Source of the DNA: Lunatimonas salinarum
GTDB lineage: Bacteria; Bacteroidota; Bacteroidia; Cytophagales; Cyclobacteriaceae
Length of the DNA stretch: 64,000 nucleotides
NCBI RefSeq assembly: GCF_017811155.1
Contig: NZ_JACVCV010000016.1
Location: forward strand, 35,018 to 99,017
Direction: 5' to 3'
The notes under the pieces are model-generated. The model was not told the origin of the DNA. It worked only from the letters and a program-made list of their open reading frames with translations, and searched no databases. The position numbers and the translations under genes are program-made. How positions within the stretch are numbered: position 1 is the stretch's first letter; the number at the start of each line of letters is the position of its first letter. Positions 28,085 through 37,030 of the stretch are shown here, in pieces.

Positions 28085-28246
28085 ACTGCTATCACTCCTG
28101 TAGTAAGTAGAAAAGAGCCGTCCGAAATCCATTTGCAAAGGCTAAAACTGACTCTTTTTTGGATCGAAATTCATTATAGCTTCCCGATAAGATCCGGCAT
28201 TATAAATGCCTAGGGTTACGTATGTTATGGTATATTAGGGATGTAG

Positions 28247-28351
28247 ATGCAATCTACACCCGGTCGAGAGACAATTACGATTGATGCGGACACTTTGCCA
28301 TTTTGGGACGAAGCCAAAAAAATATTGGAAAATATCAAGGTGTTTAGCTAG
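28247..28351 (+). CDS. Possible small protein or gene remnant, 34 residues
   Basis: An ATG at 28247 opens a 34-codon frame (MQSTPGRETITIDADTLPFW... ILENIKVFS). The composition is protein-like (acidic, amphipathic second half), but no family is recognised and no ribosome-binding site is seen. It could be the end of a decayed gene of the repeat-rich region, such as a small antitoxin-like protein; that is only a guess. Confidence 0.25.
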   Translation: MQSTPGRETITIDADTLPFWDEAKKILENIKVFS

Positions 28352-28535
28352 TAGGAATTCATCGTTGTGAATCATTCCTGTTGAGTGGTAGAGGAAAAGA
28401 AAGGCAGCCAAACGAGGGATTTTAAAACTACCTTATCCCGCTTTAATAATCACAGGAGCAGTTTCCTGAATTTAAGCAGTGCTTATCCGCTACCCGTTTG
28501 GATACACGGCCCTTCTTCCGGTGAGTGCATTTTGG

Positions 28536-29621
28536 TTAGTTGGTTTTATCCCAATCTACCTCCAACCTCTTACCTAAGGCCTTGAGGTCTTCGACTACAG
28601 GGGGAAGAAGTGGTATCCCGTCATTTCTGCGTATGGCTTCCAATTCCCTTTCTGGGTCTCCCGGAATGATCACTTTTTCCTGTCCATCCACCGTTTTCGC
28701 CTCCCGAAATCTCCCGATCCAGTTATCCATGTCAGATTTGAATTCATCCGCGGGTCGAAAAGCGTCTATGCGCATGGCCCCGAAGAAGTGCCCCAAGCCT
28801 TCACCAACGGGATGGGGGTGGGGCTCCAAAAATGCCACAAATGGGGGTACCCAGGGCCCATAATTCGCCCCCGACAGCACTGCAGAGAAAATATCCACCA
28901 CGGCACCTAGCCCATACCCTTTGTGGGAGCCATGTTCCCGGTCTCCTCCCAGCGGCAGTAGCGCCCCCCCATCCTTCACCCCGTTCGGGCTGTTGGTAGG
29001 GTGGCCGTCTTTGTCTTGAATCCATCCGTAGGGCGCTTCTTGCTGCTTACGCTGTAGGATTTCCAATTTGCCATTGGCGGCGGTAGTAGTAGCCATATCC
29101 AGTACAAAAGGAGGCTGGGTAGAGGCAGGAATGGCTACCGATATCGGGTTGGTTCCTAAAAGTCGCTCTTTGGAAAACGTAGGGCTGACCAATGGGCTGG
29201 CATTGGTCAGGGAAATGCCTATCATATCGTGGTTTAAGGCCTGCATGGCGTGGATGCCTGCGATACCGTAATGGTTGGAGTTTTTGACGGATACCCATCC
29301 GGTGCCCGCGATTTTGGCTTTTTCAATCGCTACCCGCATAGCGTAGGGTGCCACCACCAGTCCTAGGCCTCCGTCGCCGTCTACTACTGCGGTGCTAGGT
29401 GTTTCGTGTACGATGCGAATGTTTGGTTGGGCATTTATGCGCTTTTTTTCCCAAAGCCGCACGTATCCAGATAGTCTGGCTACACCGTGTGAGTCGACGC
29501 CCCTTAGGTCAGCGGACAGCAGTATTTCCGTTGCTGTGGCGGCATCTTTTTCAGGACATCCGATACGAAGCAGGATTTCTTTGGTAAACCGTTCCAGGTG
29601 AGACAAAGGATAGGTACTCAT
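28536..29621 (-). CDS. Ldh2-family malate/L-lactate/ureidoglycolate dehydrogenase
   Basis: NAD(P)-dependent oxidoreductase of the Ldh2 fold, which is unrelated to classical Rossmann LDH. From the ATG at 29621 the product has 361 residues, normal for the family. The N-terminal part has LLSADLRGVDSHGVARLSGYV, in which the conserved His of the RGVDSHG motif is catalytic. GTGWVSVKNSNHYGIAG, LVSPTFSKERLLGTNPISVAIPA and the DMATT(T)AANGKLE nucleotide-binding region follow. The frame is open upstream to 29771 but that part overlaps non-homologous sequence. The substrate within the family (malate, sulfolactate, ureidoglycolate) cannot be told. The gene follows ppx by 85 bases. Confidence 0.88.
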   Translation of the reverse strand: MSTYPLSHLERFTKEILLRIGCPEKDAATATEILLSADLRGVDSHGVARLSGYVRLWEKKRINAQPNIRIVHETPSTAVVDGDGGLGLVVAPYAMRVAIEKAKIAGTGWVSVKNSNHYGIAGIHAMQALNHDMIGISLTNASPLVSPTFSKERLLGTNPISVAIPASTQPPFVLDMATTTAANGKLEILQRKQQEAPYGWIQDKDGHPTNSPNGVKDGGALLPLGGDREHGSHKGYGLGAVVDIFSAVLSGANYGPWVPPFVAFLEPHPHPVGEGLGHFFGAMRIDAFRPADEFKSDMDNWIGRFREAKTVDGQEKVIIPGDPERELEAIRRNDGIPLLPPVVEDLKALGKRLEVDWDKTN

Positions 29622-29706
29622 GAGTGCGTGGTTTGTAATACGTATGGAGGGTGCAAAATTCGCAAAATTCGCGACAATCAAAAAAATAAACGGAAAAGGG
29701 GTTGGT

Positions 29707-30687
29707 TTAAATAGCTTGCCGTGCAAACTGCAACGGTTTGTTGCCGCTTTGGTTATGGAGTATCTCCGCAATGGCGCCCTCTTTCAGTGAGTAGGTGGAA
29801 CAGTGCAGCAAATCGGTGTCCACCTGTTCTAAGATGAACTGAATCAGGCAGGAAGCAACGACGATCATATCTACCCGCATGGGAATCATGCCCTTGATCT
29901 GTAGCCGTTCTGTCCTGTTCAGATGGATCAGTTGCCCGGCGATTTGTTGAAAACTTGCTGCTGGAATGGAATAGGTGCTTTGGTAGCGGAGCTTGGCTTC
30001 CTGTACCCTCGCCCGGTACATGTCCGTGAGCGTGTCGAAAGTTCCAGAGGCGCCAACTAATCGGGTTGGTTGGAAATGGGAGATGGCTTGGCAGAGGGAC
30101 TCCAGCTTGCTTTTCAGGTAGTCGTTTAGCCGGCAAATTTCTGTCGGCAGGATGGGGTCGTGGTAATGGAATAGATCCAGCATGCGCTGCCCTCCGATTT
30201 CGAAACTTTGTTTCCAGAAGATGCGGCGATCGTTTCCGATGATGAACTCCACTGATCCACCGCCGATATCCATCATGAGGGAGGTGTCTCCGTTTAGGCT
30301 TCCGCTTAAGCGAATGCCTTTGTAGATCAGTTCTGCTTCTCGGTTTCCATCGATGATGTTCACATCTATGCCCATCCGGTCTTTGATTTCGTTAACAAAT
30401 TCGTAGCCGTTTCGGGCATTTCTTACGGCACTGGTGGCAAAGGCGTATACTTGGTCTATTTTTTCACCTTTAATCAAATTGGAAAAGTGGGTGAGTGTGT
30501 GGAAGGCTCGCTTTTTTGCTTCGGGAAGGATCAGTTCTTTGGATATGCCTCCTTCCCCTAGTTTTACCGGGATCTTTTCTTTGTATAGCGTACGGAACCC
30601 GTTCTCTTCCAACGCTACAAGAAGCAGGTGAAAGGTATTTGTCCCCATGTCGATGACTGCCGCCTTATCCATTATGTTGCCGGTCAT
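29707..30687 (-). CDS. Exopolyphosphatase, Ppx/GppA family
   Basis: ASKHA-fold phosphatase acting on polyphosphate or pppGpp. The 326-residue product contains the N-terminal phosphate-1 motif VIDMGTNTFHLLL, the FATSAVRNARNGYEF region, the phosphate-2 loop MMDIGGGSVEFIIG and LVGASGTFDTL. It corresponds to the short Ppx/GppA domain without the C-terminal HD-like domain, common in Bacteroidota. ATG at 30687 is used; a second in-frame ATG at 30672 (MDKAAVIDMG) starts closer to the conserved part and may be the true start. It is upstream of the Ldh2 gene and divergent from the carboxylase. Confidence 0.88.
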   Translation of the reverse strand: MTGNIMDKAAVIDMGTNTFHLLLVALEENGFRTLYKEKIPVKLGEGGISKELILPEAKKRAFHTLTHFSNLIKGEKIDQVYAFATSAVRNARNGYEFVNEIKDRMGIDVNIIDGNREAELIYKGIRLSGSLNGDTSLMMDIGGGSVEFIIGNDRRIFWKQSFEIGGQRMLDLFHYHDPILPTEICRLNDYLKSKLESLCQAISHFQPTRLVGASGTFDTLTDMYRARVQEAKLRYQSTYSIPAASFQQIAGQLIHLNRTERLQIKGMIPMRVDMIVVASCLIQFILEQVDTDLLHCSTYSLKEGAIAEILHNQSGNKPLQFARQAI

Positions 30688-30992
30688 TTTTTGATGGTGC
30701 GAATATAGAAAGTTTATTCAAATCCGTAGGTTATGAAATGATTATATATTCATAAAAATGACGTTTATTTTTACAAACGGCGCTACCTATTTGATTGTTC
30801 TTACTTTTGGCAGGAAAAGCACTATACCAAAGGCATTTTCACAATCCGGTAGCCTGTTTTTTCGAGTTTTGGGTAAGCGCTTCGCTTTTGTGGGTAAAAA
30901 TGAGTGGTTTTGACGTCTTTTATTCGCAGCCTATTTTTCTCCCTCACAGGTGGTACCTATATTTGGTAAGCAGGAAATGCCAAACCACATTT
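30688..30992. other. 305-base divergent intergenic region
   Basis: It separates ppx (minus) from the carboxylase (plus). An exact TAnnTTTG box, TACTTTTG, lies at 30802-30809 on the plus strand, but no TTTG is at the -33 distance. The carboxylase frame is open upstream of its ATG to 30795 without homologous sequence. Nothing else recognised. Confidence 0.4.
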
Positions 30993-32576
30993 ATGAAAAC
31001 AGATCAATCCACAACGAACGGCCCAGGCTTGAAACAGCAACAGCTGGATTTACTCAGATCCAAAAATGAGGAAGCGATGCAGGGAGGTGGTAAAGGCCGC
31101 ATTTCCGTACAGCATGCGAAGGGAAAGCTGACCGCGAGGGAGCGCCTGTCGCTGCTGTTGGACGAGGGATCGTTTCAGGAATTGGATAGGCTCGTCGTAC
31201 ACCGGGGCCGAGATTTTGGGATTGAACGCGAAAAATACCCAGGCGATGGGGTGGTTACGGGTTTTGGCCGGGTGGCCGGACGGCTGGTGTATGTTTTTTC
31301 GCAGGACTTCACCGTGTTTGGCGGATCGCTGTCTGAGACCCATGCTGAAAAAATTTGTAAAATCATGGACCTCGCCATGAAAAACGGTGCACCCGTGATC
31401 GGGCTTAACGATTCAGGCGGTGCGCGGATCCAAGAGGGGGTCAGTTCCCTAGGGGGCTATGCGGACATTTTTTACCGAAATACCCTGGCTTCGGGGGTGA
31501 TCCCACAGATCTCGGCCATTATGGGTCCTTGCGCCGGGGGCGCCGTGTATTCACCGGCGATCACGGATTTTATCCTGATGGTGGAGCATACTTCTTACAT
31601 GTTTGTGACCGGACCCAATGTGGTCAAAACCGTAACACAGGAGCAGGTAAGCTCCGAGGAACTGGGAGGTGCTTCGGCCCACAGTGCCAAAAGTGGTGTG
31701 ACCCACTTTGCCTGCGCCAATGAGGTAGCCTGCATCTCCTCCATCAAACAACTTCTGTCCTACATGCCGCAAAACTGCGAGGAGGATGCACCCCGTGTGC
31801 CCTACACTGCCGGTCAGTCAGAGATCAGGGAGGTATTGGACGAGATCATTCCCGAAAACCCCAATCAGCCTTACGATATGCGGGAGGTGGTAGAAGGTAT
31901 CGTCGATGAAGGTAGTTTTTTGGAAGTGCATCGGGATTTTGCGGAGAATATCGTTGTGGGCTTTGCACGCGTGGCAGGAAGAAGCATAGGCATAGTAGGC
32001 AATCAACCGGCCGTTCTAGCGGGAGTACTCGATATCAAATCTTCGCTCAAGGCCGCCCGGTTTGTGCGGTTCTGTGACTGCTTTAATATTCCTTTGTTGG
32101 TGTTGGTGGATGTGCCGGGTTTTTTGCCGGGGACCGACCAAGAATGGAAAGGCATCATTTCCAATGGTGCCAAGCTATTGTATGCGTTTTCTGAAGCTAC
32201 CGTACCCAGGGTGACAGTCATCACCCGCAAGGCCTATGGAGGTGCTTATGATGTGATGAATTCAAAGCACATCGGAGCGGACCTGAATTTTGCCTGGCCC
32301 TCGGCAGAGATTGCTGTGATGGGAGCAAAGGGAGCGTCCGAAATCATCTTCAAAAAGCAGATTGCGGAGGCGGAAGACCCGGAGGCAAAGCTTTCGGAAA
32401 AAATCGATGAATTTACCCGTAAATTTGCCAATCCATATACAGCGGCGGAGCGAGGCTTTATCGACGAGGTGATTCTGCCGCGGGATACTAGGCACCGGTT
32501 AATCCGGGCTTTTTCCATGTTGGAAAACAAAGTGGATAACTTGCCCAAAAAGAAGCACGGTAATATTCCTTTATAA
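30993..32576 (+). CDS. Acyl-CoA carboxylase carboxyltransferase (beta) subunit
   Basis: Transfers CO2 from carboxybiotin to propionyl-CoA or a related acyl-CoA. The ATG at 30993 gives 527 residues, the usual PccB length. The N-terminal crotonase-like half has [22 protein letters not shown], and [29 protein letters not shown] with the acyl-CoA oxyanion glycine pair [12 protein letters not shown]. The C-terminal half has [51 protein letters not shown]. The biotin carboxylase and biotin carrier are not in the window. Specificity for propionyl-CoA is by resemblance. An upstream in-frame extension is not homologous and was left out. Confidence 0.93.
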   Translation: MKTDQSTTNGPGLKQQQLDLLRSKNEEAMQGGGKGRISVQHAKGKLTARERLSLLLDEGSFQELDRLVVHRGRDFGIEREKYPGDGVVTGFGRVAGRLVYVFSQDFTVFGGSLSETHAEKICKIMDLAMKNGAPVIGLNDSGGARIQEGVSSLGGYADIFYRNTLASGVIPQISAIMGPCAGGAVYSPAITDFILMVEHTSYMFVTGPNVVKTVTQEQVSSEELGGASAHSAKSGVTHFACANEVACISSIKQLLSYMPQNCEEDAPRVPYTAGQSEIREVLDEIIPENPNQPYDMREVVEGIVDEGSFLEVHRDFAENIVVGFARVAGRSIGIVGNQPAVLAGVLDIKSSLKAARFVRFCDCFNIPLLVLVDVPGFLPGTDQEWKGIISNGAKLLYAFSEATVPRVTVITRKAYGGAYDVMNSKHIGADLNFAWPSAEIAVMGAKGASEIIFKKQIAEAEDPEAKLSEKIDEFTRKFANPYTAAERGFIDEVILPRDTRHRLIRAFSMLENKVDNLPKKKHGNIPL

Positions 32577-32701
32577 CGGGTTGACAAGGAGGGTCTCAGG
32601 AAAAATCGCTCGAAGGAGAACGGGTGATAGTTGGATCCTGGGCAGGGTATTTACCGGCTAAAAATGGCTAATTTGAAGTGTAGTGTACTAACCAAAATAC
32701 A

Positions 32702-33769
32702 ATGACAAAAAACGAAGAATTCCTATACCGTTACCTCAATAACGCGTCGCCTACCGGCTTCGAAGCTTCGGGACAGCAGATTTGGCTGGACTATGTAAAA
32801 CCGTTGGTGGATGATTACTTTACCGATGCCTACGGCACAGCCGTAGGGGTTATCAATCCACAGGCGGATTACAAGGTAGTCATCGAGGCCCATGCTGATG
32901 AGATCAGCTGGTTTGTGAATTACATTACTCCCGAAGGCTATATTTATGTGGTTCGAAACGGAGGCTCGGACCACATGATAGCACCCTCTATGCGGGTAAA
33001 TATCCATACCGACGAACGCGTGATCCAAGGGGTATTTGGTTGGCCTGCGATTCATGTGCGGGATAAGGCAAAGGAAGAAGCCCCCAAGACCGAGAATATC
33101 TTCATAGACGTGGGTGCTCGGTCGAAGGAAGAGGTGCTTGAAATGGGTGTTTATGTGGGCTGTGTGGTCACGTTTAAAGATGAATTGACCGATTTAAATG
33201 GTAAATTTTACACGGGGAGGGCATTGGATAACCGCATCGGTGGATACATGATTGCCGAAGTAGCCCGATACCTAAAAGAGCAGAAGCGAAAGCTTCCTTT
33301 TGGGGTGTACGTGGTCAACGCAGTACAGGAGGAAATTGGGCTTCGGGGTGCGGAGATGATTGCTGCTAGTATCAAGCCAAATGCAGCCCTGATTACGGAC
33401 GTCTGCCACGACACCACAGCGCCTATGTACAATAAGGTGGTGAGCGGGGATTATACGGCAGGGAAGGGTCCGGTGTTGACCGTGGGACCGGCCGTGCATC
33501 GCAAACTGTTGGATTTGGTGCTGGCGGCTGCCCATAAGCGAGAGATTCCCTATCAGCGATCGGCTTCGTCTAGAAGTACCGGCACGGATACCGACGCCTT
33601 TGCTTACTCTAACGGTGGGGTGCCTTCTGCACTGATATCGTTGCCATTAAAGTACATGCATACTACCGTGGAGACGGCAAGCAAATCGGATATCAACGAT
33701 GTCATACGGCTGATGGCGGGGTTTTTGGAGGATTTTGATCCATCGTTTGATTTCCGATATGTCAAGTGA
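32702..33769 (+). CDS. M42 family metallo-aminopeptidase (glutamyl aminopeptidase/FrvX type)
   Basis: Cytoplasmic dinuclear-metal aminopeptidase of 355 residues, forming dodecameric tetrahedra in related species. Metal ligands are visible in order: His in VIEAHADEISWFV, Asp in GRALDNRIGGYM, the EE pair in NAVQEEIGLRGAEM, Asp in LITDVCHDTT, and His in LKYMHTTVETASKSDI. ATG at 32702 is the natural start. Downstream lies the tandem pair of 91-bp elements that leads into the hydroxyacid dehydrogenase gene, so the two genes are probably read separately. Confidence 0.92.
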   Translation: MTKNEEFLYRYLNNASPTGFEASGQQIWLDYVKPLVDDYFTDAYGTAVGVINPQADYKVVIEAHADEISWFVNYITPEGYIYVVRNGGSDHMIAPSMRVNIHTDERVIQGVFGWPAIHVRDKAKEEAPKTENIFIDVGARSKEEVLEMGVYVGCVVTFKDELTDLNGKFYTGRALDNRIGGYMIAEVARYLKEQKRKLPFGVYVVNAVQEEIGLRGAEMIAASIKPNAALITDVCHDTTAPMYNKVVSGDYTAGKGPVLTVGPAVHRKLLDLVLAAAHKREIPYQRSASSRSTGTDTDAFAYSNGGVPSALISLPLKYMHTTVETASKSDINDVIRLMAGFLEDFDPSFDFRYVK

Positions 33770-33801
33770 CGATCGCTCACCAATCTGAAAAGGAACAGTA
33801 T

Positions 33802-33892
33802 ATGAAATCGAGCATGACGTGGCCGTTACACACTGTGATGACTATGCTACATGCGAGATTCCATGTGACCTTTAAAAAACAATTATAGACAC
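33802..33892 (+). repeat. 91-bp leader element, copy A
   Basis: 5' arm ATGAAATCGAGCATG (33802-33816), 33-base interior, 3' arm CATGCGAGATTCCAT (33850-33864), then GTGACC and an A-rich tail that ends at the ATGAAA opening copy B. It holds a 28-codon open frame with no homologue recognised. Copy B follows with no gap, forming a tandem pair. Confidence 0.8.
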
Positions 33893-33984
33893 ATGAAATC
33901 GAGCACGACGCAAGCGACACACGGAGGAACGATTGTAATACGTGCGAGATTCCATCTGACCGCTTAAAGACAAATTATAAACAG
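33893..33984 (+). repeat. 92-bp leader element, copy B, ending on the start codon of the dehydrogenase
   Basis: 5' arm ATGAAATCGAGCACG (33893-33907), 33-base interior, 3' arm CGTGCGAGATTCCAT (33941-33955), CTGACCGCT and the tail, ending one base before the ATGAAA of the gene at 33985. Relative to copies A and C, one U-A pair near the inner end of the stem becomes C-G: both partners changed. The 24-codon frame inside is not conserved. Confidence 0.8.
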
Positions 33985-34959
33985 ATGAAAGTATTTATCA
34001 ATAAAATCATTCCCGACCATGGTCTTGGACTACTTAAGCAAGCGGGAGTGGAGGTGACCATGTGGCGCGAGCCCTCCGTGCTTACGAGGGAGCAGGCCAT
34101 TGCTTTTTGCAAAGACCACGATGCTTTTTTGAGTGCTGGACAAGCGGGACTGGATGAAGGTTTTTTTAGGGAGTGTAGCCACCTAAAAGTGGTAGCCCTG
34201 CATTCCGTAGGTTTTGACGGAGTGGATATTGCTGCCGCCACACAGTTGGGTATTCCCATTGGAAATACCCCAAACGTGCTAAACAAGGCGACGGCCGAAA
34301 CAGCGCTTCTTTTGATGCTAACGGTGGCTCGTCGAGCACTCTATTTGCACCGAAAAATTAAAAAGGGTGAATGGGGTGTTAGCCAACCCACACAGGATCT
34401 GGGGTTTGATCTGGCAGGTAAAACCCTCGGGATTGTAGGTTTGGGTCGGATTGGAGCCGAGCTGGCCCGTATGTGTACGCAATCTTGGGGCATGAAGATT
34501 GTCTATCACAATAGAACGCGAAACGAGGAGGCAGAAAAGGAGTTTGGCGCCACCTGGCTGCCCTTTGAGGAACTACTGGAGCAGAGCGACTGTGTATCGG
34601 TTCATACCGCCTTGACCGAGGAAACGAGGGGCTTGTTTGGCTATGAGCAGTTTAAACGCATGAAACCCAGTGCCATATTTATCAACACAGCCCGTGGCGG
34701 TGTGCACCGAGAAGACGATCTTATTCGAGCCTTGCGGGAGAGGTTGATTTACGGAGCAGGATTGGATGTGACTGATCCGGAACCCATGTCGCCGGATAGT
34801 CCCCTACTGCAGATGGATAATGCCGTGGTGTTTCCGCATATTGGATCCTCTACGGTGGAAACCCGCAACAAGATGTCCCGGTGTGCTGCGGAAAACATAC
34901 TTGCTGGACTGAAAGGTGAACGCCTCCCTTACCCGGTAAACCCCGAAGTATACAGTTAA
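33985..34959 (+). CDS. D-isomer specific 2-hydroxyacid dehydrogenase (glyoxylate/hydroxypyruvate reductase-like)
   Basis: NAD(P)-dependent reductase of 324 residues that reduces 2-keto acids such as glyoxylate or hydroxypyruvate, or oxidises the D-hydroxy acids. The catalytic domain halves flank a Rossmann domain with GIVGLGRIGAELA near residue 150. The catalytic residues are Arg in the INTARGGVHREDDL motif, Glu in GAGLDVTDPEP and His in VFPHIGSST. It is preceded directly by two tandem leader elements and ended by a hairpin shared with the peroxiredoxin gene. Substrate not decided. Confidence 0.9.
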   Translation: MKVFINKIIPDHGLGLLKQAGVEVTMWREPSVLTREQAIAFCKDHDAFLSAGQAGLDEGFFRECSHLKVVALHSVGFDGVDIAAATQLGIPIGNTPNVLNKATAETALLLMLTVARRALYLHRKIKKGEWGVSQPTQDLGFDLAGKTLGIVGLGRIGAELARMCTQSWGMKIVYHNRTRNEEAEKEFGATWLPFEELLEQSDCVSVHTALTEETRGLFGYEQFKRMKPSAIFINTARGGVHREDDLIRALRERLIYGAGLDVTDPEPMSPDSPLLQMDNAVVFPHIGSSTVETRNKMSRCAAENILAGLKGERLPYPVNPEVYS

Positions 34960-34966
34960 AAAAAAT

Positions 34967-34990
34967 GCCTGAAGCTTTAGGGCTTCAGGC
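34967..34990 (+). terminator. Terminator between the dehydrogenase and peroxiredoxin genes
   Basis: Nine-base arms GCCTGAAGC (34967-34975) and GCTTCAGGC (34982-34990), six-base loop, preceded by an A8 run that would be a U tract on the minus strand. It best fits the minus-strand gene and may act in both directions. Confidence 0.7.
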
Positions 34991-34998
34991 TACTGTGG

Positions 34999-35643
34999 TT
35001 AAAGGGATCGTTTTGCAAGGTAGAAATCTACCATTTCGTAGTCACTCGCTTCCCGATCCAACATTTCGGCTACCGTTTTTGGAGGAGATACGATCACTTG
35101 GTCTCCCTCTCTCCAATCCAACGGCATAGAGACCTTGTGTTCATCTGCCGTTTGCAGGGCTACAAGCGCTCGTTTGATTTCGTCCATGTTTCTTCCCACG
35201 TTTAGCGGATAGTACATGATTAGGCGGATTTTTCCTTTGGGGTCTATGAAGAAAACGGCTCTAACAGCCGCCGTTTCGCTTTCACCGGGTTGCAGCATGC
35301 CGTATTTTTTAGAGACGCTCATGTCGATATCCGCAATGATGGGGAATTCGAACAGTACGCCTGTGTTTTTCTTCACATTATTTACCCAAGCAATATGGGC
35401 ATGGATGGAGTCAATGCTCAAACCGATCAGTTTGGTCTGTCGACCGGCAAAGAAGTCTTTTTCAAGCGCAAATCCACTCATCTCGGTGGTACAAACCGGA
35501 GTGAAGTCCGCAGGATGGGAAAACAGGATGGTCCAGCTGTCTTTGATGTACTCAGAAAAACGGATTTTTCCGGTGGTAGTCATTGATTCAAAGTCAGGAG
35601 CCATATCTCCAATACGGGGCATGTTATATGTTTGATCTTCCAT
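34999..35643 (-). CDS. 1-Cys peroxiredoxin (Prx6 subfamily)
   Basis: Thiol peroxidase of 214 residues reducing H2O2 and organic hydroperoxides. The peroxidatic Cys51 sits in SHPADFTPVCTTEM, and it is the only cysteine, so resolution must use an external thiol such as bacillithiol or a bacilliredoxin partner (inference; a bacilliredoxin gene is at 24123). The C-terminal Prx6 extension is present (PLDWREGDQVIVSPPKTVAEM). A TAATTTTG box (complement at 35679-35686) lies 36 bases upstream of the ATG and may be its -7 element. Confidence 0.92.
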   Translation of the reverse strand: MEDQTYNMPRIGDMAPDFESMTTTGKIRFSEYIKDSWTILFSHPADFTPVCTTEMSGFALEKDFFAGRQTKLIGLSIDSIHAHIAWVNNVKKNTGVLFEFPIIADIDMSVSKKYGMLQPGESETAAVRAVFFIDPKGKIRLIMYYPLNVGRNMDEIKRALVALQTADEHKVSMPLDWREGDQVIVSPPKTVAEMLDREASDYEMVDFYLAKRSL

Positions 35644-35990
35644 GATTTTTGCCGTTTTTATTGTTTTTTATGTATATCCAAAATTAGGGATCAATAAGGG
35701 CCTTAAAGGTGATCAAAGTCACGCAGGGGCCCGTACTTAAGATTGAAATCCCCTATGCCCTATTGAGGTGTTCTATCAGTTTGACGGGGCAGGCATCGAA
35801 AAATTTTGGAAAAACTTGGGTATATTACCACACTTCTGACGTAAATCAGTAATGAATAGCCTGTCTCATCCGGGATTTAGTGGTGTTTAGATCAGTTGCC
35901 TGCATCTCCTACAAAAGTCATGGATACAGAAATCAGGTCTTCGTTCCTAGAAATATTACCGATATCATCCTATTAATAGTAAAGAAAAGT
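35644..35990. other. 347-base divergent intergenic region
   Basis: Between peroxiredoxin (minus) and the phosphoesterase (plus). The only signal seen is the minus-strand TAATTTTG box at 35679-35686; a CAAA at 35714-35717 is too far away (27 bases) for the expected -33 box. No gene recognised. Confidence 0.4.
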
Positions 35991-36959
35991 ATGACACCAT
36001 TCGCAGTTTTCCCAGGTAGGCAATTTTTAGTTTTAGTGATATGGGCTTTGTCCGTTTTTTCCTGTGACCAAAAAAAGGAGGTGCAACGAGTGCGTTTCGG
36101 ATTAATCTCGGATGTACATTTACCTACCATGCACGACTCGGAAGCCCGAATCCGCGCGTTTGTGGACAGCATGGAGATTGCCCAGCCGGATTTTTTGATT
36201 GAACTCGGAGATTTGGTCACGCCGGCTCCGCAGTACCAATCCCTGTATGAAATCTGGGCTAGCTACCCTGGAGAGAAGTATTCCGTCATTGGAAACCATG
36301 AAATGGACGGAGGCTATGGTTTAGAGCAGGTATTGGAACACCGCAAGTTGGATCGATCTTATTATCATTTTGAAAAGAACGGCTTCCAGTTTTTGGTTTT
36401 GGATGGAAACGATAAGCGAACGCCCGATGAAAAGGGTTACCGTAATTACATTGGGGAGGAGCAGCAAGTATGGCTACGGGAAACCTTAAGCCAAATGCGG
36501 GGGCCGGTGGTAATTTTTTCCCATCAGGCTATTGGGCCACTCGGATCCATGTATAATGGAGCGGAGATCCGTGAGATACTGGAGGACCACAATGCGGCTT
36601 TTCCCGAAAGCCCGGTCATTGCCTGTTTTAACGGACACCTTCACTACGACGATGCCCGGCAAGTCAATGGCATTTGGTATATTCACGTCAACAGCGCGGC
36701 TTACTTTTGGATGGGCGAGGAGTACGAGCACGTCCGATATTCTAAGGAGGTGGACGAGGAGTTCCGTTGGATAAAATACACGGCTCCCTATCGCGATCCT
36801 CTGTTTGCCGTGGTGGAAATTTCCTCAGACGGAGAAATCATCATCCATGGCAAGCGATCCGAATACGAAGGCCCCTCTCCTTGGGATTTGGGTTTCCCGG
36901 AGACGGATCGGGAGGCTATCCGTCCGGCTATTTCTGACAGGGTACTCCGAGTTGATTAA
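35991..36959 (+). CDS. Metallophosphoesterase, lipoprotein
   Basis: Calcineurin-like phosphoesterase of 322 residues. The signal sequence ends at a lipobox VFSC with Cys25, placing the protein in the periplasm or at the outer membrane. Metal-binding motifs appear in order: GLISDVHLP, LIELGDLV, SVIGNHEMDGG, FSHQAIG and CFNGHLHYDD. ATG at 35991 is preferred over longer frames from 35880 because it gives a clean lipoprotein signal. Substrate unknown; related proteins include alkaline-phosphatase-like or nucleotidase enzymes. Confidence 0.87.
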   Translation: MTPFAVFPGRQFLVLVIWALSVFSCDQKKEVQRVRFGLISDVHLPTMHDSEARIRAFVDSMEIAQPDFLIELGDLVTPAPQYQSLYEIWASYPGEKYSVIGNHEMDGGYGLEQVLEHRKLDRSYYHFEKNGFQFLVLDGNDKRTPDEKGYRNYIGEEQQVWLRETLSQMRGPVVIFSHQAIGPLGSMYNGAEIREILEDHNAAFPESPVIACFNGHLHYDDARQVNGIWYIHVNSAAYFWMGEEYEHVRYSKEVDEEFRWIKYTAPYRDPLFAVVEISSDGEIIIHGKRSEYEGPSPWDLGFPETDREAIRPAISDRVLRVD

Positions 36960-37030
36960 TTCTTGACGTGACCATTGTATACCAAGTCGTTAATTACTAT
37001 GTTTAGTTGATAAACCATTTGATAGAAAAA

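Larger units (their letters stand above)
27742..28535. other. Gene-poor stretch with an inverted pair of REP-like elements
   Basis: This 794-base stretch holds two REP-like units in opposite orientation (27857-27925 and 28004-28084), a small hairpin GGCATT/AATGCC near 28198-28210 and one short possible open frame at 28247-28351. No other gene could be supported. Confidence 0.55.

Noticed and set aside
28385..28585. Open frame of 66 codons running into the Ldh2 gene
   Set aside because: It overlaps the 3' end of a well-supported gene on the other strand and shows no recognisable features.
30795..30992. N-terminal extension of the carboxylase beta subunit
   Set aside because: In-frame but hydrophobic-aromatic and unlike the family; the ATG at 30993 gives the normal N-terminus.
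33802..33964. Two small open frames (28 and 24 codons) starting ATGAAATCGAGC in tandem
   Set aside because: The third copy of the element has a stop after six codons and the peptides differ, so coding is not the conserved feature.
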